Below are positions 18,408-28,447 of a stretch of 63,472 nt of DNA, one piece after another (position 1 is the stretch's first letter; each line of letters starts with the position of its first letter). The stretch is taken from assembly GCF_000802365.1 (NCBI RefSeq), contig NZ_JSZE01000041.1:1-63472 (forward strand). The letters are read 5' to 3'. This stretch comes from Xanthomonas cannabis pv. cannabis. Lineage in GTDB: Bacteria; Pseudomonadota; Gammaproteobacteria; Xanthomonadales; Xanthomonadaceae. Both the position numbers and the translations under genes were made by a program. The notes beneath the pieces are model-generated. The model saw only the letters and a list, made by a program, of their open reading frames with translations, was not told where the DNA came from and did not search any database.

Positions 18408-19805
18408 TTACTTACCCTTAACGTGCCGGATCAGGCGCCGCTTGCGTGCGACCTGACGTTCGGTCAACACGTTCTTCTTACCCTCGTAGGGGTTAGCACC
18501 CTCGCGGAAGATAAAACGCACCGGCGTGCCGACCAGCTTGAAGCGCTTGCGGAAGAAGTTTTCCAGGTAGCGCTTGTACGACTCAGGCAATACCTTCAGG
18601 CGCGTGCCATGCACGATGAAGGTCGGCGGATTCGCTCCGCCCGGATGCACATACCGCAGCTTGGAGACATGCCCACGGATGCTAGGCGGCGGATTGGTCT
18701 CGTAGGCGATTTCCAGTGCCTGGTTCACTTCGCTGGTGCTGAATTCGTGTGTCGCCGAGGCGTGCGCGCGGTGGATCGCCTGGAACAGCTCGCGCATGCC
18801 CGAGCCATGCAACGCAGAGATCCGCACCGCCTCGGCCCAGCTGACGAAACCGAGCTTGCGCGAAAGTAGATCTTCGGCCTGCGCGCGTTGGTAATCGCTT
18901 TGCCCGTCCCACTTATTGATTGCAACGACCAAGGCACGGCCGGCATCCAGGATCGCACCGAGAATCGTCGCATCCTGATCGGTCACACCTTCGGTGGCGT
19001 CCAGCATCAACACCGCGACCTGGCATTGCTCGATCGCCTGCAGCGTCTTGAACGCACTGAATTTCTCGACCGCCTCTTCCACCTTGCCGCGACGGCGCAA
19101 GCCGGCGGTATCGATCAGGCGGTACTGGCGATTGTCGCGCTCCAGATCCACCGCGATCGAATCACGGGTGGTGCCGGGCACTTCGGACGCGATCATGCGC
19201 TCTTCGCCCAACAGGCGATTGACCAGCGTCGACTTGCCTACATTCGGGCGGCCCACGAAGGCGATCCGCACGCGCGCCGGGTCGTTGTCCAGCAACTCGC
19301 CGGACCCTTCCTCGGGCAGGCGTGCGCCCACTTCCTCTAGCAGTTCGTCGATACCCTGACGATGCGCCGCAGACAACGCCACCACGTCGGAGAAGCCGTA
19401 ACGCGCAAATTCCGAGCGCACGGTCTCTTCGTCGGTGCCATCGATCTTGTTGATGACCAGCACGGTCGGCCGCGCCAGCTTGCGCAGCCAGGCCAGGATC
19501 TCGTCATCGAGCGAGGAAGCACCTTCGCGGCCATCGACCACGAACAGCACCAGATCCGCTTCGCCGGCGGCGGCACGCGCCTGACGCGCCGTGGCGCCGG
19601 CAAGGCCTTCCTCGTCGCCGGCGATACCGCCGGTATCGACAACGATGAAGGGTTGCTGCTCGTCCAGCCGGCAGACGCCGTAGTTACGGTCGCGGGTGAC
19701 GCCGGGCTGGTCGTGGACCAGCGCGTCGCGGGTGCGCGTCAGCGCATTGAAGATGGTGGACTTGCCGACATTGGGCCGTCCAACCAGGGCGACCAGGGGC
19801 AGCAT
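18408..19805 (-). CDS. der: Ribosome-assembly GTPase Der (EngA)
   Basis: This 465-residue protein has two tandem GTPase domains, each with a [10 protein letters not shown]-loop (near residues 8 and 185) and its own DTAG/DTGG switch and NKxD motif (NKID, NKWD), followed by a KH-like C-terminal domain and a basic tail. Der is essential for 50S subunit maturation. The ATG at 19805 sits behind AAGGA and directly at [12 protein letters not shown]. It is the last gene of the ndk-rlmN-pilW-rodZ-yfgM-bamB-der run, ten bases after bamB. Confidence 0.97.
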   Translation of the reverse strand: MLPLVALVGRPNVGKSTIFNALTRTRDALVHDQPGVTRDRNYGVCRLDEQQPFIVVDTGGIAGDEEGLAGATARQARAAAGEADLVLFVVDGREGASSLDDEILAWLRKLARPTVLVINKIDGTDEETVRSEFARYGFSDVVALSAAHRQGIDELLEEVGARLPEEGSGELLDNDPARVRIAFVGRPNVGKSTLVNRLLGEERMIASEVPGTTRDSIAVDLERDNRQYRLIDTAGLRRRGKVEEAVEKFSAFKTLQAIEQCQVAVLMLDATEGVTDQDATILGAILDAGRALVVAINKWDGQSDYQRAQAEDLLSRKLGFVSWAEAVRISALHGSGMRELFQAIHRAHASATHEFSTSEVNQALEIAYETNPPPSIRGHVSKLRYVHPGGANPPTFIVHGTRLKVLPESYKRYLENFFRKRFKLVGTPVRFIFREGANPYEGKKNVLTERQVARKRRLIRHVKGK

Positions 19806-19815
19806 CGCAAGGTCC

Positions 19816-21033
19816 TTATTGTGCCAACCGGAAGGCGGAGAGATCGCCGTCGGTGTTTTGTACCAGCAGAATGCCATCGACGACCTGCGGCTGCGCCAGC
19901 AGCGTGTCGCGTCCAGCGCGAGCGCGCGCGGCCAGTGCACCGTCGCTGAGTTTCAGCCAGTGCAGGTAGCCCTTGTAGTCACCGACCACGGCGTAGTCGC
20001 CCTGGATGGCAACACCAGTCAGCGAGCGACGTGCCAGGGCAGCCTGCGACCACATCGCCGCGCCGCTGCTCTTGTCCAGGCCCCACACCGAACCGGCGTT
20101 ATCGGACACCACCACCACGGCCGACGACACACCGACGCCACCGGCGCCGCCGTGATCGCGCGTCCATAGTGGGCGACCGCTCGGGCCTTCCAGCGCCAGG
20201 GTTTCGTTCTTGAAGCTGGTGGCGTACAGCGTGGTGCCATCCAGCACCGGCGCACCATCCACGTCGGACATGCGCTCCAGCTCGGTGCGGCCTTCCGGCA
20301 CGCCGATGGCCTGCTCCCACAACGGACGGCCGTCTTGCAGCGCCAGCGCGCTCAAGGTGCCGCTGTCGTTGCCCACGAACAGCACGCCCGGGCCGGTCAC
20401 GATCGGCGCGTTACCGCGCACCGACAGCGTCGGACCTTCTTCGGCATGGAACCAACGACGCTCGCCGGTGGCTGCATCGAATGCGCTGACGCGTCCATCG
20501 TTGCTGCGCACCAGCACCAGGCTCTGCGCAATGGCCGGCGCGGCGATCACTTCGTTGGGGACCTTGGCGCGCCACTTTTCGGTGCCGTCGGCCTGGTTCA
20601 ACGCAATCACATCGCCGGACAAGGTCCCGATCACCACCAGGCCTTCGCCCACGCCCGGGCCACCGGACAGGCGCTGCTTGAACTTGCGATCGTTGCGCTC
20701 TTCCTTCTTGGGCTTGTATTCCCATACACGCTTGCCGGTCTGCAGGTCCAGCGCCTGCACGCCGCCGGTGATGGCCGCTGCATACACCTTGCCATCGGCC
20801 ACGGCCGGGCGCTGACGCACGCCGATATGCCCCTCGCCCTTGCCGACGCCGGTAGACCAGATCTTGTCAACCTTGACCGACGGCTCGAACTTGACCAGCT
20901 CGGCAGGTTCCTGCGCCTTCTTGGCAGCAGCATCTTTCCCGGCAAACCAGCCCTTGACCGTGCTGCAGCCGGCCAGCGACAGACCCATCACAGCAATCAA
21001 CGCAACGCGCTTATACATATCAACCTGCTTCAT
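19816..21033 (-). CDS. bamB: Outer-membrane assembly lipoprotein BamB
   Basis: BamB is the beta-propeller lipoprotein of the Bam complex that folds outer-membrane proteins. The 405 residues start with a lipoprotein leader whose lipobox is LSLAGC, and then carry repeated propeller blades seen as W-Y/A-LD-TGK/G words (for example [17 protein letters not shown]). The ATG at 21033 overlaps the stop of the yfgM-like gene as TGATG, so the two are coupled. A second ATG at 21018 (MYKRV) would also give a complete leader and has its own AGG. Confidence 0.94.
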   Translation of the reverse strand: MKQVDMYKRVALIAVMGLSLAGCSTVKGWFAGKDAAAKKAQEPAELVKFEPSVKVDKIWSTGVGKGEGHIGVRQRPAVADGKVYAAAITGGVQALDLQTGKRVWEYKPKKEERNDRKFKQRLSGGPGVGEGLVVIGTLSGDVIALNQADGTEKWRAKVPNEVIAAPAIAQSLVLVRSNDGRVSAFDAATGERRWFHAEEGPTLSVRGNAPIVTGPGVLFVGNDSGTLSALALQDGRPLWEQAIGVPEGRTELERMSDVDGAPVLDGTTLYATSFKNETLALEGPSGRPLWTRDHGGAGGVGVSSAVVVVSDNAGSVWGLDKSSGAAMWSQAALARRSLTGVAIQGDYAVVGDYKGYLHWLKLSDGALAARARAGRDTLLAQPQVVDGILLVQNTDGDLSAFRLAQ

Positions 21034-21671
21034 CAAATCTGCTCCGCCGGATCAGGCACCTTACCGCCCACATCCATCAGCTTGGTTTCCAGCAAGCGGC
21101 GCTGCGGCGAGGCCACATCCACCGTGGTCAGGGCCTTGGTGTACAGCGCACGCGCCTCGTCCGGCTTGCCCTGGGCCACCAGCGCATCGGCGCGGATCTC
21201 CAGGCTGGCGTGGTCCTGCGCATCGGCCAGCAGCTTGATCGCTTCGTCCGGCTTGCCACTCTCGGTGAGCACACGCGCCAGGCGCTGCTGCACGATCTGC
21301 TTGAGTTCGCCTTCGGCGGGCACGTCACGAAGGGTCTTGATCGCTTCGGCATTCTTGCCGGCATCGACCTGGGCCTTGGCCAGGCGCAATGCGGCCAATT
21401 CGGCGTAGATACCGCCCTTGCCGTCGTCCAGCGCCACGATGTCCTTGGCTGCTTTTTCCAGGTCCTTGCCCTGGATCGACTTCACCACCGCCTCGTAGCG
21501 GGTGTTGGCTTCGACCAGTGCGGTCGTGGTGTGCTTCTGCCACCACTGCCAGCCCAGGATCAGGGCCAGGCCGAGCACCACACCGCCCACCAGTCCCGCC
21601 CCATTCTTTCTCAACCAGGAACGAACGCGTTCGCCTTGTTCGTGTTCGTCCAGCAGATCGTCGATCGCCAT
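21033..21671 (-). CDS. YfgM-like tetratricopeptide membrane protein
   Basis: This 212-residue protein has a short cytoplasmic N-terminus (MAIDDLLDEHEQGERVRSWL), one membrane helix at about 26-44 (GLVGGVVLGLALILGWQWW) and a periplasmic helical repeat region with TPR-like units. This matches YfgM, which associates with the SecYEG translocon and periplasmic chaperones. It lies immediately upstream of bamB, as in other gammaproteobacteria, with overlapping stop and start. Confidence 0.87.
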   Translation of the reverse strand: MAIDDLLDEHEQGERVRSWLRKNGAGLVGGVVLGLALILGWQWWQKHTTTALVEANTRYEAVVKSIQGKDLEKAAKDIVALDDGKGGIYAELAALRLAKAQVDAGKNAEAIKTLRDVPAEGELKQIVQQRLARVLTESGKPDEAIKLLADAQDHASLEIRADALVAQGKPDEARALYTKALTTVDVASPQRRLLETKLMDVGGKVPDPAEQI

Positions 21672-21740
21672 GCGTACTCTCGCTCCGTCATCCCGGAGGC
21701 GCGGACATCAAAAGGGAAAAATGAAAAACCGCAGTCCGCT

Positions 21741-22592
21741 TCACTCGGAAGCAGGTACCACGGAGCCGTCGGAGGATACCGCAAAACGAGCCACGTTAGC
21801 GCGCTGGAACGGTTTCACATCGACGATACTGCCGCCTTGCTGAACCTGTACCGCCGACGCATTGCCCAGCACGATGCGGCCCACCTGACCTGGCGAATAA
21901 CTGCGGCGTTCGCCAGCGCGAATCAGCGCCTTCTCGACCGCGCTGCCGTCCGGGGCCAGGATCTGCACCCAGCTGTCGCCGCTGAAACTCAGCGACAGGT
22001 CGCCGGCTCCGGCGGCTGCCGGCGCTTCATCGGTGGTGGCGGTACGCGGCACCGGCGTCATCGACGCGATATAGGGCGCCGGCTGTTCGCGCGGTGCGGC
22101 GGCGGGCTGCGTCGCGGCAGCGGGAGCACCGGCCTTGGCCGCAACCGGCATGCTGTCCAGCGATACCGTGCTTGGCGCCTTGCCATCCAGGTGCGAACGC
22201 GTTGCGTACCAGACCGGCACGGCGAACACACCGGTGATGACCACATACATCGCCTTGCGCGCAGTGCTTTCGAGAATGCGCCGGGCACGCGGGGTATGCG
22301 TATGGCTGACCAACTTGACCGGTTCGATGGGTGCGATGGTCGCCTGCTGCAGCAGCGGCTCCAGGTCGACCTGCAGCAGGCGCGCATAACTGCGCAACTG
22401 GCCGCGTACGAACACCGGCGCACCCAGGCGCTGCCACTCTTCCTGCTCCAGCGAATGCACCACCCGGGCAGGCATGCGCAGCTTGCCGGCGACCTCGTCC
22501 ACGCTCAGACCTGCAGCTTCACGCGCCTCGCGCAACTGCGTTCCGCAGCCCTTTTCCTGCTCGAAAGGGTTCGGATTGGAATCACTGATCAC
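21741..22592 (-). CDS. rodZ: Cytoskeletal membrane protein RodZ
   Basis: This 283-residue protein has an N-terminal helix-turn-helix of the RodZ type (residues 16-85, LREAREAAGLSVDEVAGKL), a basic stretch, one membrane helix near 112-130 and a C-terminal periplasmic DUF4115 domain (SGDSWVQILAPDGSAVEK). RodZ links MreB to the cell-wall elongation machinery. Its ATG overlaps the stop of pilW (ATGA at 22589-22592). ispG and hisS, which often follow rodZ, are absent here. Confidence 0.93.
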   Translation of the reverse strand: MISDSNPNPFEQEKGCGTQLREAREAAGLSVDEVAGKLRMPARVVHSLEQEEWQRLGAPVFVRGQLRSYARLLQVDLEPLLQQATIAPIEPVKLVSHTHTPRARRILESTARKAMYVVITGVFAVPVWYATRSHLDGKAPSTVSLDSMPVAAKAGAPAAATQPAAAPREQPAPYIASMTPVPRTATTDEAPAAAGAGDLSLSFSGDSWVQILAPDGSAVEKALIRAGERRSYSPGQVGRIVLGNASAVQVQQGGSIVDVKPFQRANVARFAVSSDGSVVPASE

Positions 22593-23401
22593 AATGCATT
22601 GGCCCCGGGGTTAGCGGTCGCTGCGTCAGGAAATTCCTTGACCAACCGCTGTTGGTAACGGCTGGCAGCTACCTTGTCGCCTAGCCCTTGCTCAATCTGA
22701 ATGGCGAGTTGTAACACGGAAGCCGTTGCCCGTGCAGCCGCAAGCCGCCGTTCGATGAAGGCGCGCGCCTCAAAAAAATGACGACGCCCCGCTTCCAGGC
22801 GCGCCATCGACTCCAGCGCATAGGGATTATTCGGGTCCAGTTCGAGCGCCTTGCGCAAATCGCCGGTTGCGCGTTCGGGTTGGCCGGCCTTGATCGCACA
22901 GCCACCGGCATTACCGAGCGCAGACGCTGGAGATGCATAGTTGCGGTCGGTCAGCGCCCGGTCGAACCACAGCAGCGATTCGGCAGGCGAGCCGTTGGCG
23001 CACAGCCAGGCACCGTAGTTGTTCAGCACATCGCCCCGCTGCGGCGCCAATTCGGCCGCACGGCGATAAGAAGCGCCGGAGCCGGCCACATCGCCCCGCC
23101 CCCCTTGGATCAGCGCCAGCATGCCGATGGCATCCACCGACTGCGGATCCTTCTTCAGTGCGGCTCGAACCTGCTCCTCGGCACCTGCGTAGTCGCCGGT
23201 TTGTAGCCGGTTACTGGCAAGCCCCAGCTTTTCCTGTACGGCAAGGCGATTCTTGGTGGCCTTGTCGTCGCGGAACGAGTACACCGGCGCGACTTCCTCC
23301 ACGCTCTTGGCCGAGCCGGCCTTGGCATTACGACCACCGCAACCGACCGCACACAACGCGATCGCCACGGCCGCCATTAACGCGAGTTCACGCTGCCGCA
23401 T
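22589..23401 (-). CDS. pilW: Type IV pilus biogenesis lipoprotein PilW/PilF
   Basis: This 270-residue protein has a lipoprotein-type leader ending at AVGC and a chain of TPR units (for example [32 protein letters not shown] and [19 protein letters not shown]). PilW (PilF in Pseudomonas) helps the secretin PilQ reach and multimerise in the outer membrane. It overlaps the end of rlmN by 14 bases and the start of rodZ by four. Confidence 0.92.
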   Translation of the reverse strand: MRQRELALMAAVAIALCAVGCGGRNAKAGSAKSVEEVAPVYSFRDDKATKNRLAVQEKLGLASNRLQTGDYAGAEEQVRAALKKDPQSVDAIGMLALIQGGRGDVAGSGASYRRAAELAPQRGDVLNNYGAWLCANGSPAESLLWFDRALTDRNYASPASALGNAGGCAIKAGQPERATGDLRKALELDPNNPYALESMARLEAGRRHFFEARAFIERRLAAARATASVLQLAIQIEQGLGDKVAASRYQQRLVKEFPDAATANPGANAL

Positions 23402-24593
23402 CTCGATCGGCCTGCCCTTCTAATGTGCGGCGGAACTCCGCCTGGCGACGGGTACGGTCCATGACCTGCCCCTTGAGTTGCCCGCATGCCGCATCAATGT
23501 CGTCGCCACGGGTGCGGCGAACCATCGTCAGCACCTGCGCATCGAGCAGGATCTTCTGGAATGCGCGAATCTCCGTCTCGCCCGAGCGCTCGTAACGCGT
23601 ACCAGGGAACGGATTGAACGGAATCAGGTTGACCTTGCCGGCGTCCTTGGACTGCACCGCATTATCGAACTGCCGCATCAACCGGGCCAGCTGGCGCGCA
23701 TGCTCCGGCTGGTCGTTGATGCCCTTCATCAAGGTGTATTCGAAGGTCACCGAATCGCGCTTCTTGCTGCCGCGCAGATAGCGCGCGCAGGACTCCATCA
23801 GCTCGGCGATCGGGTACTTCCTGTTCAACGGCACCAGGCTCTCGCGCAGCGTGTCGTTGGCGGCATGCAGGGAGACTGCCAGCGATACGTCGCTTTCGGT
23901 CGAGAGCCGGTCGATCATCGGCACCAGGCCGGAGGTCGACAGCGTCACCCGCTTGCTGGCCAGGCCGTAGCCCAGATCGTCGCGCATCACGCTCATCGCG
24001 CGCACGACGTTGTCGAAATTCATCAACGGCTCACCCATGCCCATCATCACCACATTGGTGAGGCGGCGCTGTTGATGCGGCACGTTGCCCAGGTGACGCG
24101 CAGCGACCCACACCTGACCGATGATCTCGGCGGTGGTGAGGTTGCGGTTGAAGCCCTGGGTGGCGGTTGAACAGAACGTGCAGTTCAAGCCGCAGCCGAC
24201 CTGGGAGGACACGCACAGCGTGCCGCGGCCCTTGTCGGGGATGTACACGGTTTCGATGGCGTTCTTGCCGTCGGTGCCCATGGCCAGTAGCCATTTGTGG
24301 GTGCCGTCGGTAGAGGGCTTGTCAAACACGACGTTGGGGACGAGGACCTCGGCATGCTGGTGCAACTTCGCACGCAATGCCTTGCCGAGGTCGGTCATCT
24401 GGTCGAAATCGGTGACGTAGCGATGGTGGATCCACTTCATCACCTGATGGGCACGGTAGCGCGCTTCGCCGAGCGTGTCGGCGAAGAAGCGCTCCAGTCC
24501 CTCGCGGTCGAGGTCGAGCAGGTTCTGCTTGCGCAGTTCCGGGGTACGGACGGGAACGTCCTGCAGCACGGAGGGGATCACGACCTCATTCAC
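23388..24593 (-). CDS. rlmN: 23S rRNA/tRNA adenine-C2 methyltransferase
   Basis: RlmN is a radical-SAM enzyme that methylates A2503 of 23S rRNA and A37 of several tRNAs. The 401 residues contain the iron-sulfur motif CGLNCTFC, the MGMGEPLMN segment that follows it, and the C-terminal catalytic Cys in [14 protein letters not shown]. The length is typical. It is second in the run, 18 bases after ndk and overlapping pilW. Confidence 0.97.
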   Translation of the reverse strand: MNEVVIPSVLQDVPVRTPELRKQNLLDLDREGLERFFADTLGEARYRAHQVMKWIHHRYVTDFDQMTDLGKALRAKLHQHAEVLVPNVVFDKPSTDGTHKWLLAMGTDGKNAIETVYIPDKGRGTLCVSSQVGCGLNCTFCSTATQGFNRNLTTAEIIGQVWVAARHLGNVPHQQRRLTNVVMMGMGEPLMNFDNVVRAMSVMRDDLGYGLASKRVTLSTSGLVPMIDRLSTESDVSLAVSLHAANDTLRESLVPLNRKYPIAELMESCARYLRGSKKRDSVTFEYTLMKGINDQPEHARQLARLMRQFDNAVQSKDAGKVNLIPFNPFPGTRYERSGETEIRAFQKILLDAQVLTMVRRTRGDDIDAACGQLKGQVMDRTRRQAEFRRTLEGQADRDAAA

Positions 24594-24611
24594 GATTCGA
24601 CTCTCTCGGCC

Positions 24612-25037
24612 TCAGCGCGAGACCACTTCGGTGGCGGCAAAGAAATACGCGACTTCGTTGGCAGCGTTCTCGACCGAATCCGAGCCATGAGCGGCGTTGG
24701 CATCGATCGAATCAGCGAAGTCGGCGCGGATGGTGCCCGGCGCAGCGTCCTTGGGATTGGTCGCGCCCAGCAGGTCACGGTGTGCGGCAACGGCGTTTTC
24801 GCCTTCCAGCGCCTGGATCATCACCGGGCCGGAGATCATGAACTCGACCAGCGCATTGAAGAACGGACGCTCACGGTGCACGGCGTAGAAGCCTTCGGCT
24901 TCGCGACGCGACAGCTGCTTGTACTTGGCGGCCACGACCTTCAGGCCAGCCTTCTCGAAGCGGCTGTAGATTTCGCCGATGACGTTCTTGGCAACGGCGT
25001 CGGGCTTGATGATGGACAGGGTGCGCTCCAGCGCCAT
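24612..25037 (-). CDS. ndk: Nucleoside diphosphate kinase
   Basis: This 141-residue enzyme moves the gamma phosphate between nucleoside triphosphates and diphosphates. The family start [12 protein letters not shown] and the phospho-His motif NAAHGSDS are present. It is the first gene of the minus-strand run. Its leader contains two hairpins, one a full terminator-like structure (25085-25109). Confidence 0.98.
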   Translation of the reverse strand: MALERTLSIIKPDAVAKNVIGEIYSRFEKAGLKVVAAKYKQLSRREAEGFYAVHRERPFFNALVEFMISGPVMIQALEGENAVAAHRDLLGATNPKDAAPGTIRADFADSIDANAAHGSDSVENAANEVAYFFAATEVVSR

Positions 25038-25055
25038 GGGAAATTCTCCGTTGGG

Positions 25056-25109
25056 CGGGCCACTGAAGGCCCGAGGTTATCATGAAAAAAACCCGCGTCA
25101 AAACGCGGG
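25056..25109 (-). promoter_or_regulatory. ndk leader with terminator-like hairpin
   Basis: On the minus strand, CCCGCGT (25092-25098) pairs with ACGCGGG (25103-25109) around a four-base loop and is followed by seven Ts (25085-25091), a textbook intrinsic terminator reading towards ndk, 48 bases before its ATG. A second hairpin (25056-25073, CGGGCC/GGCCCG) follows. There is no minus-strand gene upstream for it to end; the neighbour psrA is divergent. A weak -10 (TAGAAT, 25133-25138) lies upstream, so the hairpin may be an attenuator. Otherwise it blocks antisense transcription. Confidence 0.55.
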
Positions 25110-25219
25110 CTTAGGCTTCTTTGCGATGGTCAATTCTATCGTGTCGCCCATCCATTTGCACACCGCCCCCTGAATCGTGCTGCATTGCCGCATGACGCGG
25201 CTGCAACCAAGCCCGTAGA

Positions 25220-25240
25220 CTCAAACAATCGTTTGATTGA
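25220..25240 (+). promoter_or_regulatory. PsrA-like operator
   Basis: TCAAAC (25221-25226) and GTTTGA (25231-25236) are perfect inverted halves four bases apart, overlapped by CAATC-GTTT-GATTG. The CAAAC-N4-GTTTG form matches the published PsrA operator pattern in Pseudomonas. It lies 20 bases before the TetR-family gene, so autoregulation and control of the fad genes are likely. Confidence 0.65.
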
Positions 25241-25255
25241 GCCTTACCCCAGCGC

Positions 25256-25888
25256 ATGCCCAAGCCTGCCCACTTCTCCACCAAGGACCGCATTCTCGGT
25301 GCCGCCGAGGAGCTGTTCGCCCAGCATGGGTTTGCCGGTACCTCGCTGCGGCAGCTGACCACCCAGGCCGACGTGAATATCGCTGCGGTCAACTATCACT
25401 TCGGCTCCAAGGAAAACCTGGTCAATGAGGTGTTCCGCCGCCGGATGGACGAGATGACTGCCGCACGGCTGCAGCAGCTGGAGGCGGCAAGGAAAACCCG
25501 GCCCGGCGAGCTCACTGCCGTGCTCGCAGCCTTCGTCGAGCCGGCACTGGCGATGGCGCAGGACCGCCAGAACGGCGGCGCCTTCGTGCGCGTGATTGCC
25601 CGCGCCTACGCCGAAAAGAACGACAACCTGCGCAAGTTCCTGTCCGACCATTACGGTCATGTGCTGCGCGAATTCGGCAAGGCCATCGCCGTCTGCGTGC
25701 CGGGCCTGAGCAAGGAAGAGCTGTATTGGCGGCTGGACTTCCTGGCCGGCGCACTCACCTACGCCATGGCCGACTTCGGCTTGATCAAGCGCCCGGCGGG
25801 CGTCAGCGAGGCCGACCACCGCACGCGCGCGGCGCGCGAACTCATTCGTTTCGCGGAACCCGGGTTCCGTGCTCATTCCACACCGTAA
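25256..25888 (+). CDS. psrA: TetR-family fatty-acid regulator, PsrA-like
   Basis: This 210-residue protein has a TetR-type helix-turn-helix at about residues 10-55 (RILGAAEELFAQHGFAGTSL, then VNIAAVNYHFGSKENLV). The AAVNYHFGSK recognition helix and the neighbours, beta-oxidation genes 24 bases downstream, match PsrA. In pseudomonads PsrA represses fad genes until long-chain fatty acids or acyl-CoA release it. A matching palindrome lies just upstream. PsrA of Pseudomonas is somewhat longer (233 residues). Confidence 0.82.
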   Translation: MPKPAHFSTKDRILGAAEELFAQHGFAGTSLRQLTTQADVNIAAVNYHFGSKENLVNEVFRRRMDEMTAARLQQLEAARKTRPGELTAVLAAFVEPALAMAQDRQNGGAFVRVIARAYAEKNDNLRKFLSDHYGHVLREFGKAIAVCVPGLSKEELYWRLDFLAGALTYAMADFGLIKRPAGVSEADHRTRAARELIRFAEPGFRAHSTP

Positions 25889-25912
25889 ACGCTCCACCAA
25901 GAGGCCATTGCT

Positions 25913-28285
25913 ATGTCCAATCCGTTGCTAGTCCGTCGCGCCGCCGTGCTCGGTGCCGGCGTCATGGGCGCGCAGATCGCCGCGCACCTCACCAATGCCG
26001 GTGTCGACACCGTGCTGTTCGACCTGCCTGCCAAGGAAGGTCCGGCCGACGGCATCGTGCTCAAGGCCATCGCCAATCTCGGCAAGCTCAGCCCTGCCCC
26101 GCTCGCCAGCAAGGCGCTAGCCGAAGCGATCACCCCGGCCAACTACGAAAGCGGCCTGGAGCAGCTGCGCGACTGCGACCTGATCATCGAGGCGATCGCC
26201 GAGCGGATGGACTGGAAGCAGGACCTCTACAAGAAGATCGCTCCGTTCGTGGCCGATCATGCCGTGCTGGCCTCCAACACCTCCGGCCTGGGCATCAATA
26301 AGCTTTCCGACGTGCTGCCCGAGCAGCTGCGCCACCGATTCTGCGGCGTGCATTTCTTCAACCCGCCGCGCTACATGCACCTGGCCGAACTGATTCCGGC
26401 CAAGGGCACCGACAAGGCCGTGCTCGAAGGTCTGGAAGCCTTCCTGGTCACCACGCTCGGCAAGGGCGTGGTGTATGCCAAGGACACCCCGAACTTCATC
26501 GGTAACCGCATCGGCGTGTTCTCGATCCTGTCCACCATCCATCACACGCAGGAGTTCGGCCTGGGCTTCGATGAAGTCGATGCGTTGACCGGCCCGCTGG
26601 TCGGCCGCCCCAAGTCGGCCACCTACCGCACCTCGGACGTGGTCGGCCTGGACACCATGGCGCACGTCATCAAGACCATGGGCGACACCCTGCCGGACGA
26701 CCCGTGGCACCAGTACTTCACCGCGCCGAAGTGGCTGGAAGCGCTGATCGCCAAGGGCGCGCTGGGCCAGAAGGTCGGCGCCGGCATCTTCCGCAAGGTC
26801 GGCAAGGACATCGTGGTGCTGGACCTGCAGAAGCAGGATTACCGCGCCGCTGATCGCACTGCCGCGCCGGAAGTGGTCGAGATCCTGAAGATCAAGAACC
26901 CGGCGGAAAAGTTCGCCAAGCTGCGTGAAAGCCAGCACCCGCAGGCACAGTTCCTGTGGGCCACGTTCCGCGACCTGTTCCATTACAGCGCCTATCACCT
27001 GGCCGACATCGCCGAGACCGCGCGCGACGTGGATCTGGCGATCCGCTGGGGCTACGGCTGGTCGCTCGGCCCGTTCGAAACCTGGCAGGCCGCCGGCTGG
27101 AAACAGGTGGCACAGTGGATTGCCGAAGATATTTCCAGCGGCAAGAGCATGAGCAGCGCGCCGCTGCCGAACTGGGTGTTCGACGGCCGCGATGGCGTGC
27201 ATGGTGCGGAAGGCTCGTACAGCCCGGCGCGCGATGCCAAACTGCCGCGCTCTGCCCTGCCGGTCTACAAGCGCCAGCGCTTCCCCGATCCGTTGCTGGG
27301 CGAGCAGTTCTCGCCGGGCGAGACCGTGTTCGAAAACGACGGCGTGCGCATGTGGCATGACGGCGACGACATCGCTGTGGTCAGCTTCAAGACCAAGATG
27401 AACACCGTGTCCGACCACGTGCTCAACGGCCTGCAGGAAGTCGTCGGCCGCGCCGAGAAGGACTTCGCCGGGTTGGTGATCTGGCAGCAGAAGGAGCCCT
27501 TCTCTGCCGGTGCGGACCTGGCCGGCGCGCTTGGCCTGCTGCAGGCCGGCAAGGTGGATGCATTCGAAGCCTTGGTCGCCAATTTCCAGGCCACCAGCCA
27601 GCGCATCAAGTATGCGCAGGTGCCGGTGATTTCCGCGGTGCGCGGCCTGGCACTGGGCGGCGGTTGCGAGTTCCAGATGCATAGCGCCAAGACCGTGGCC
27701 TCGCTGGAAAGCTATATCGGCTTGGTGGAGGCCGGCGTCGGCCTGCTGCCGGCCGGTGGCGGCCTGAAGGAAATCGCGGTCCGCGCTTCGATTGCGGCGG
27801 GTCCGGGCGGCGACGTATTCGCCGAGTTGAAGAAGACCTTCGAAACCGTCGCGATGGCCAAGGTGTCCAACTCGGCGGTCAACGCCAAGGAGCTGGGCCT
27901 GCTGCGTGCCACCGACAAGATCGTCTTCAACAGCTACGAGGCACTGCACATCGCCAAGGCCGAAGCCCGTGCGCTGGCCGAGGGTGGCTACCGCGCTCCG
28001 CTGCCGGCCCGTCGCATCCAGGTCGCCGGCGATGTGGGTATCGCCACTTTCAAGATGCTGCTGGTCAACATGCTGGAAGGCCGTTTCATCAGCGAATACG
28101 ACTACGAGATCGCCACCCGCATCGCCACCGTGGTCTGCGGCGGCGAAGTCGATCGCGGCGCGTTGGTGGACGAAGAATGGTTGCTCAAGCTCGAGCGCAA
28201 GCACTTCGTCGAACTGGCCCAGCAGGAAAAGACCCAGGCGCGGATTGGGCACATGCTCAAGACCGGCAAGCCGTTGAGGAACTGA
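25913..28285 (+). CDS. 3-hydroxyacyl-CoA dehydrogenase/enoyl-CoA hydratase, FadN type
   Basis: This 790-residue bifunctional beta-oxidation enzyme has the NAD-binding dehydrogenase first (VLGAGVMGAQIAAHL, residues 12-26, and HFFNPPRYMHLAEL near 145) and a crotonase domain last (FSAGADLAGAL near 535, RGLALGGGCEF near 580). This order is the reverse of E. coli FadB and like Bacillus FadN (789 residues). It oxidises enoyl-CoA through hydroxyacyl-CoA to ketoacyl-CoA for the thiolase encoded next. It is probably cotranscribed with psrA and fadA. Confidence 0.93.
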   Translation: MSNPLLVRRAAVLGAGVMGAQIAAHLTNAGVDTVLFDLPAKEGPADGIVLKAIANLGKLSPAPLASKALAEAITPANYESGLEQLRDCDLIIEAIAERMDWKQDLYKKIAPFVADHAVLASNTSGLGINKLSDVLPEQLRHRFCGVHFFNPPRYMHLAELIPAKGTDKAVLEGLEAFLVTTLGKGVVYAKDTPNFIGNRIGVFSILSTIHHTQEFGLGFDEVDALTGPLVGRPKSATYRTSDVVGLDTMAHVIKTMGDTLPDDPWHQYFTAPKWLEALIAKGALGQKVGAGIFRKVGKDIVVLDLQKQDYRAADRTAAPEVVEILKIKNPAEKFAKLRESQHPQAQFLWATFRDLFHYSAYHLADIAETARDVDLAIRWGYGWSLGPFETWQAAGWKQVAQWIAEDISSGKSMSSAPLPNWVFDGRDGVHGAEGSYSPARDAKLPRSALPVYKRQRFPDPLLGEQFSPGETVFENDGVRMWHDGDDIAVVSFKTKMNTVSDHVLNGLQEVVGRAEKDFAGLVIWQQKEPFSAGADLAGALGLLQAGKVDAFEALVANFQATSQRIKYAQVPVISAVRGLALGGGCEFQMHSAKTVASLESYIGLVEAGVGLLPAGGGLKEIAVRASIAAGPGGDVFAELKKTFETVAMAKVSNSAVNAKELGLLRATDKIVFNSYEALHIAKAEARALAEGGYRAPLPARRIQVAGDVGIATFKMLLVNMLEGRFISEYDYEIATRIATVVCGGEVDRGALVDEEWLLKLERKHFVELAQQEKTQARIGHMLKTGKPLRN

Positions 28286-28430
28286 GATTTGGGATTGGGG
28301 ATTGGGGATTCGTAACAGCGGATCCCCTGCCCTCCAACTTTCTCGCTTCCACCAAATTCATCCGCCGGGCAGGAACATTCGGGCACGCGGATTCGCTTTG
28401 ACGAATCCCAACTCCCGAATCCCGAATCCC
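28286..28430. repeat. Paired-arm GGGATTGGGGATT repeat, copy A
   Basis: A left arm (28286-28312, GGGATTGGGGATTGGGGATT then CGT) and an inverted right arm (28401-28430) flank an 88-base unrelated middle. The arms can pair to a long imperfect stem. The copy sits between the fadN-type gene and fadA, inside a probable operon. It belongs with copies at 55608, 58822 and 63268. Confidence 0.75.
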
Positions 28431-28447
28431 GGCTATCGGAGATAGCC

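Noticed and set aside
26117..28252. Very long antisense frame opposite the FadN-type gene
   Set aside because: High-GC codon bias of the real gene leaves the opposite strand open. The product has no domains, and the forward frame has two complete enzyme domains.
28286..28430. Insertion sequence between the fad genes
   Set aside because: No transposase frame and no target duplication; the same arms occur in three other gaps, so it is a dispersed repeat.
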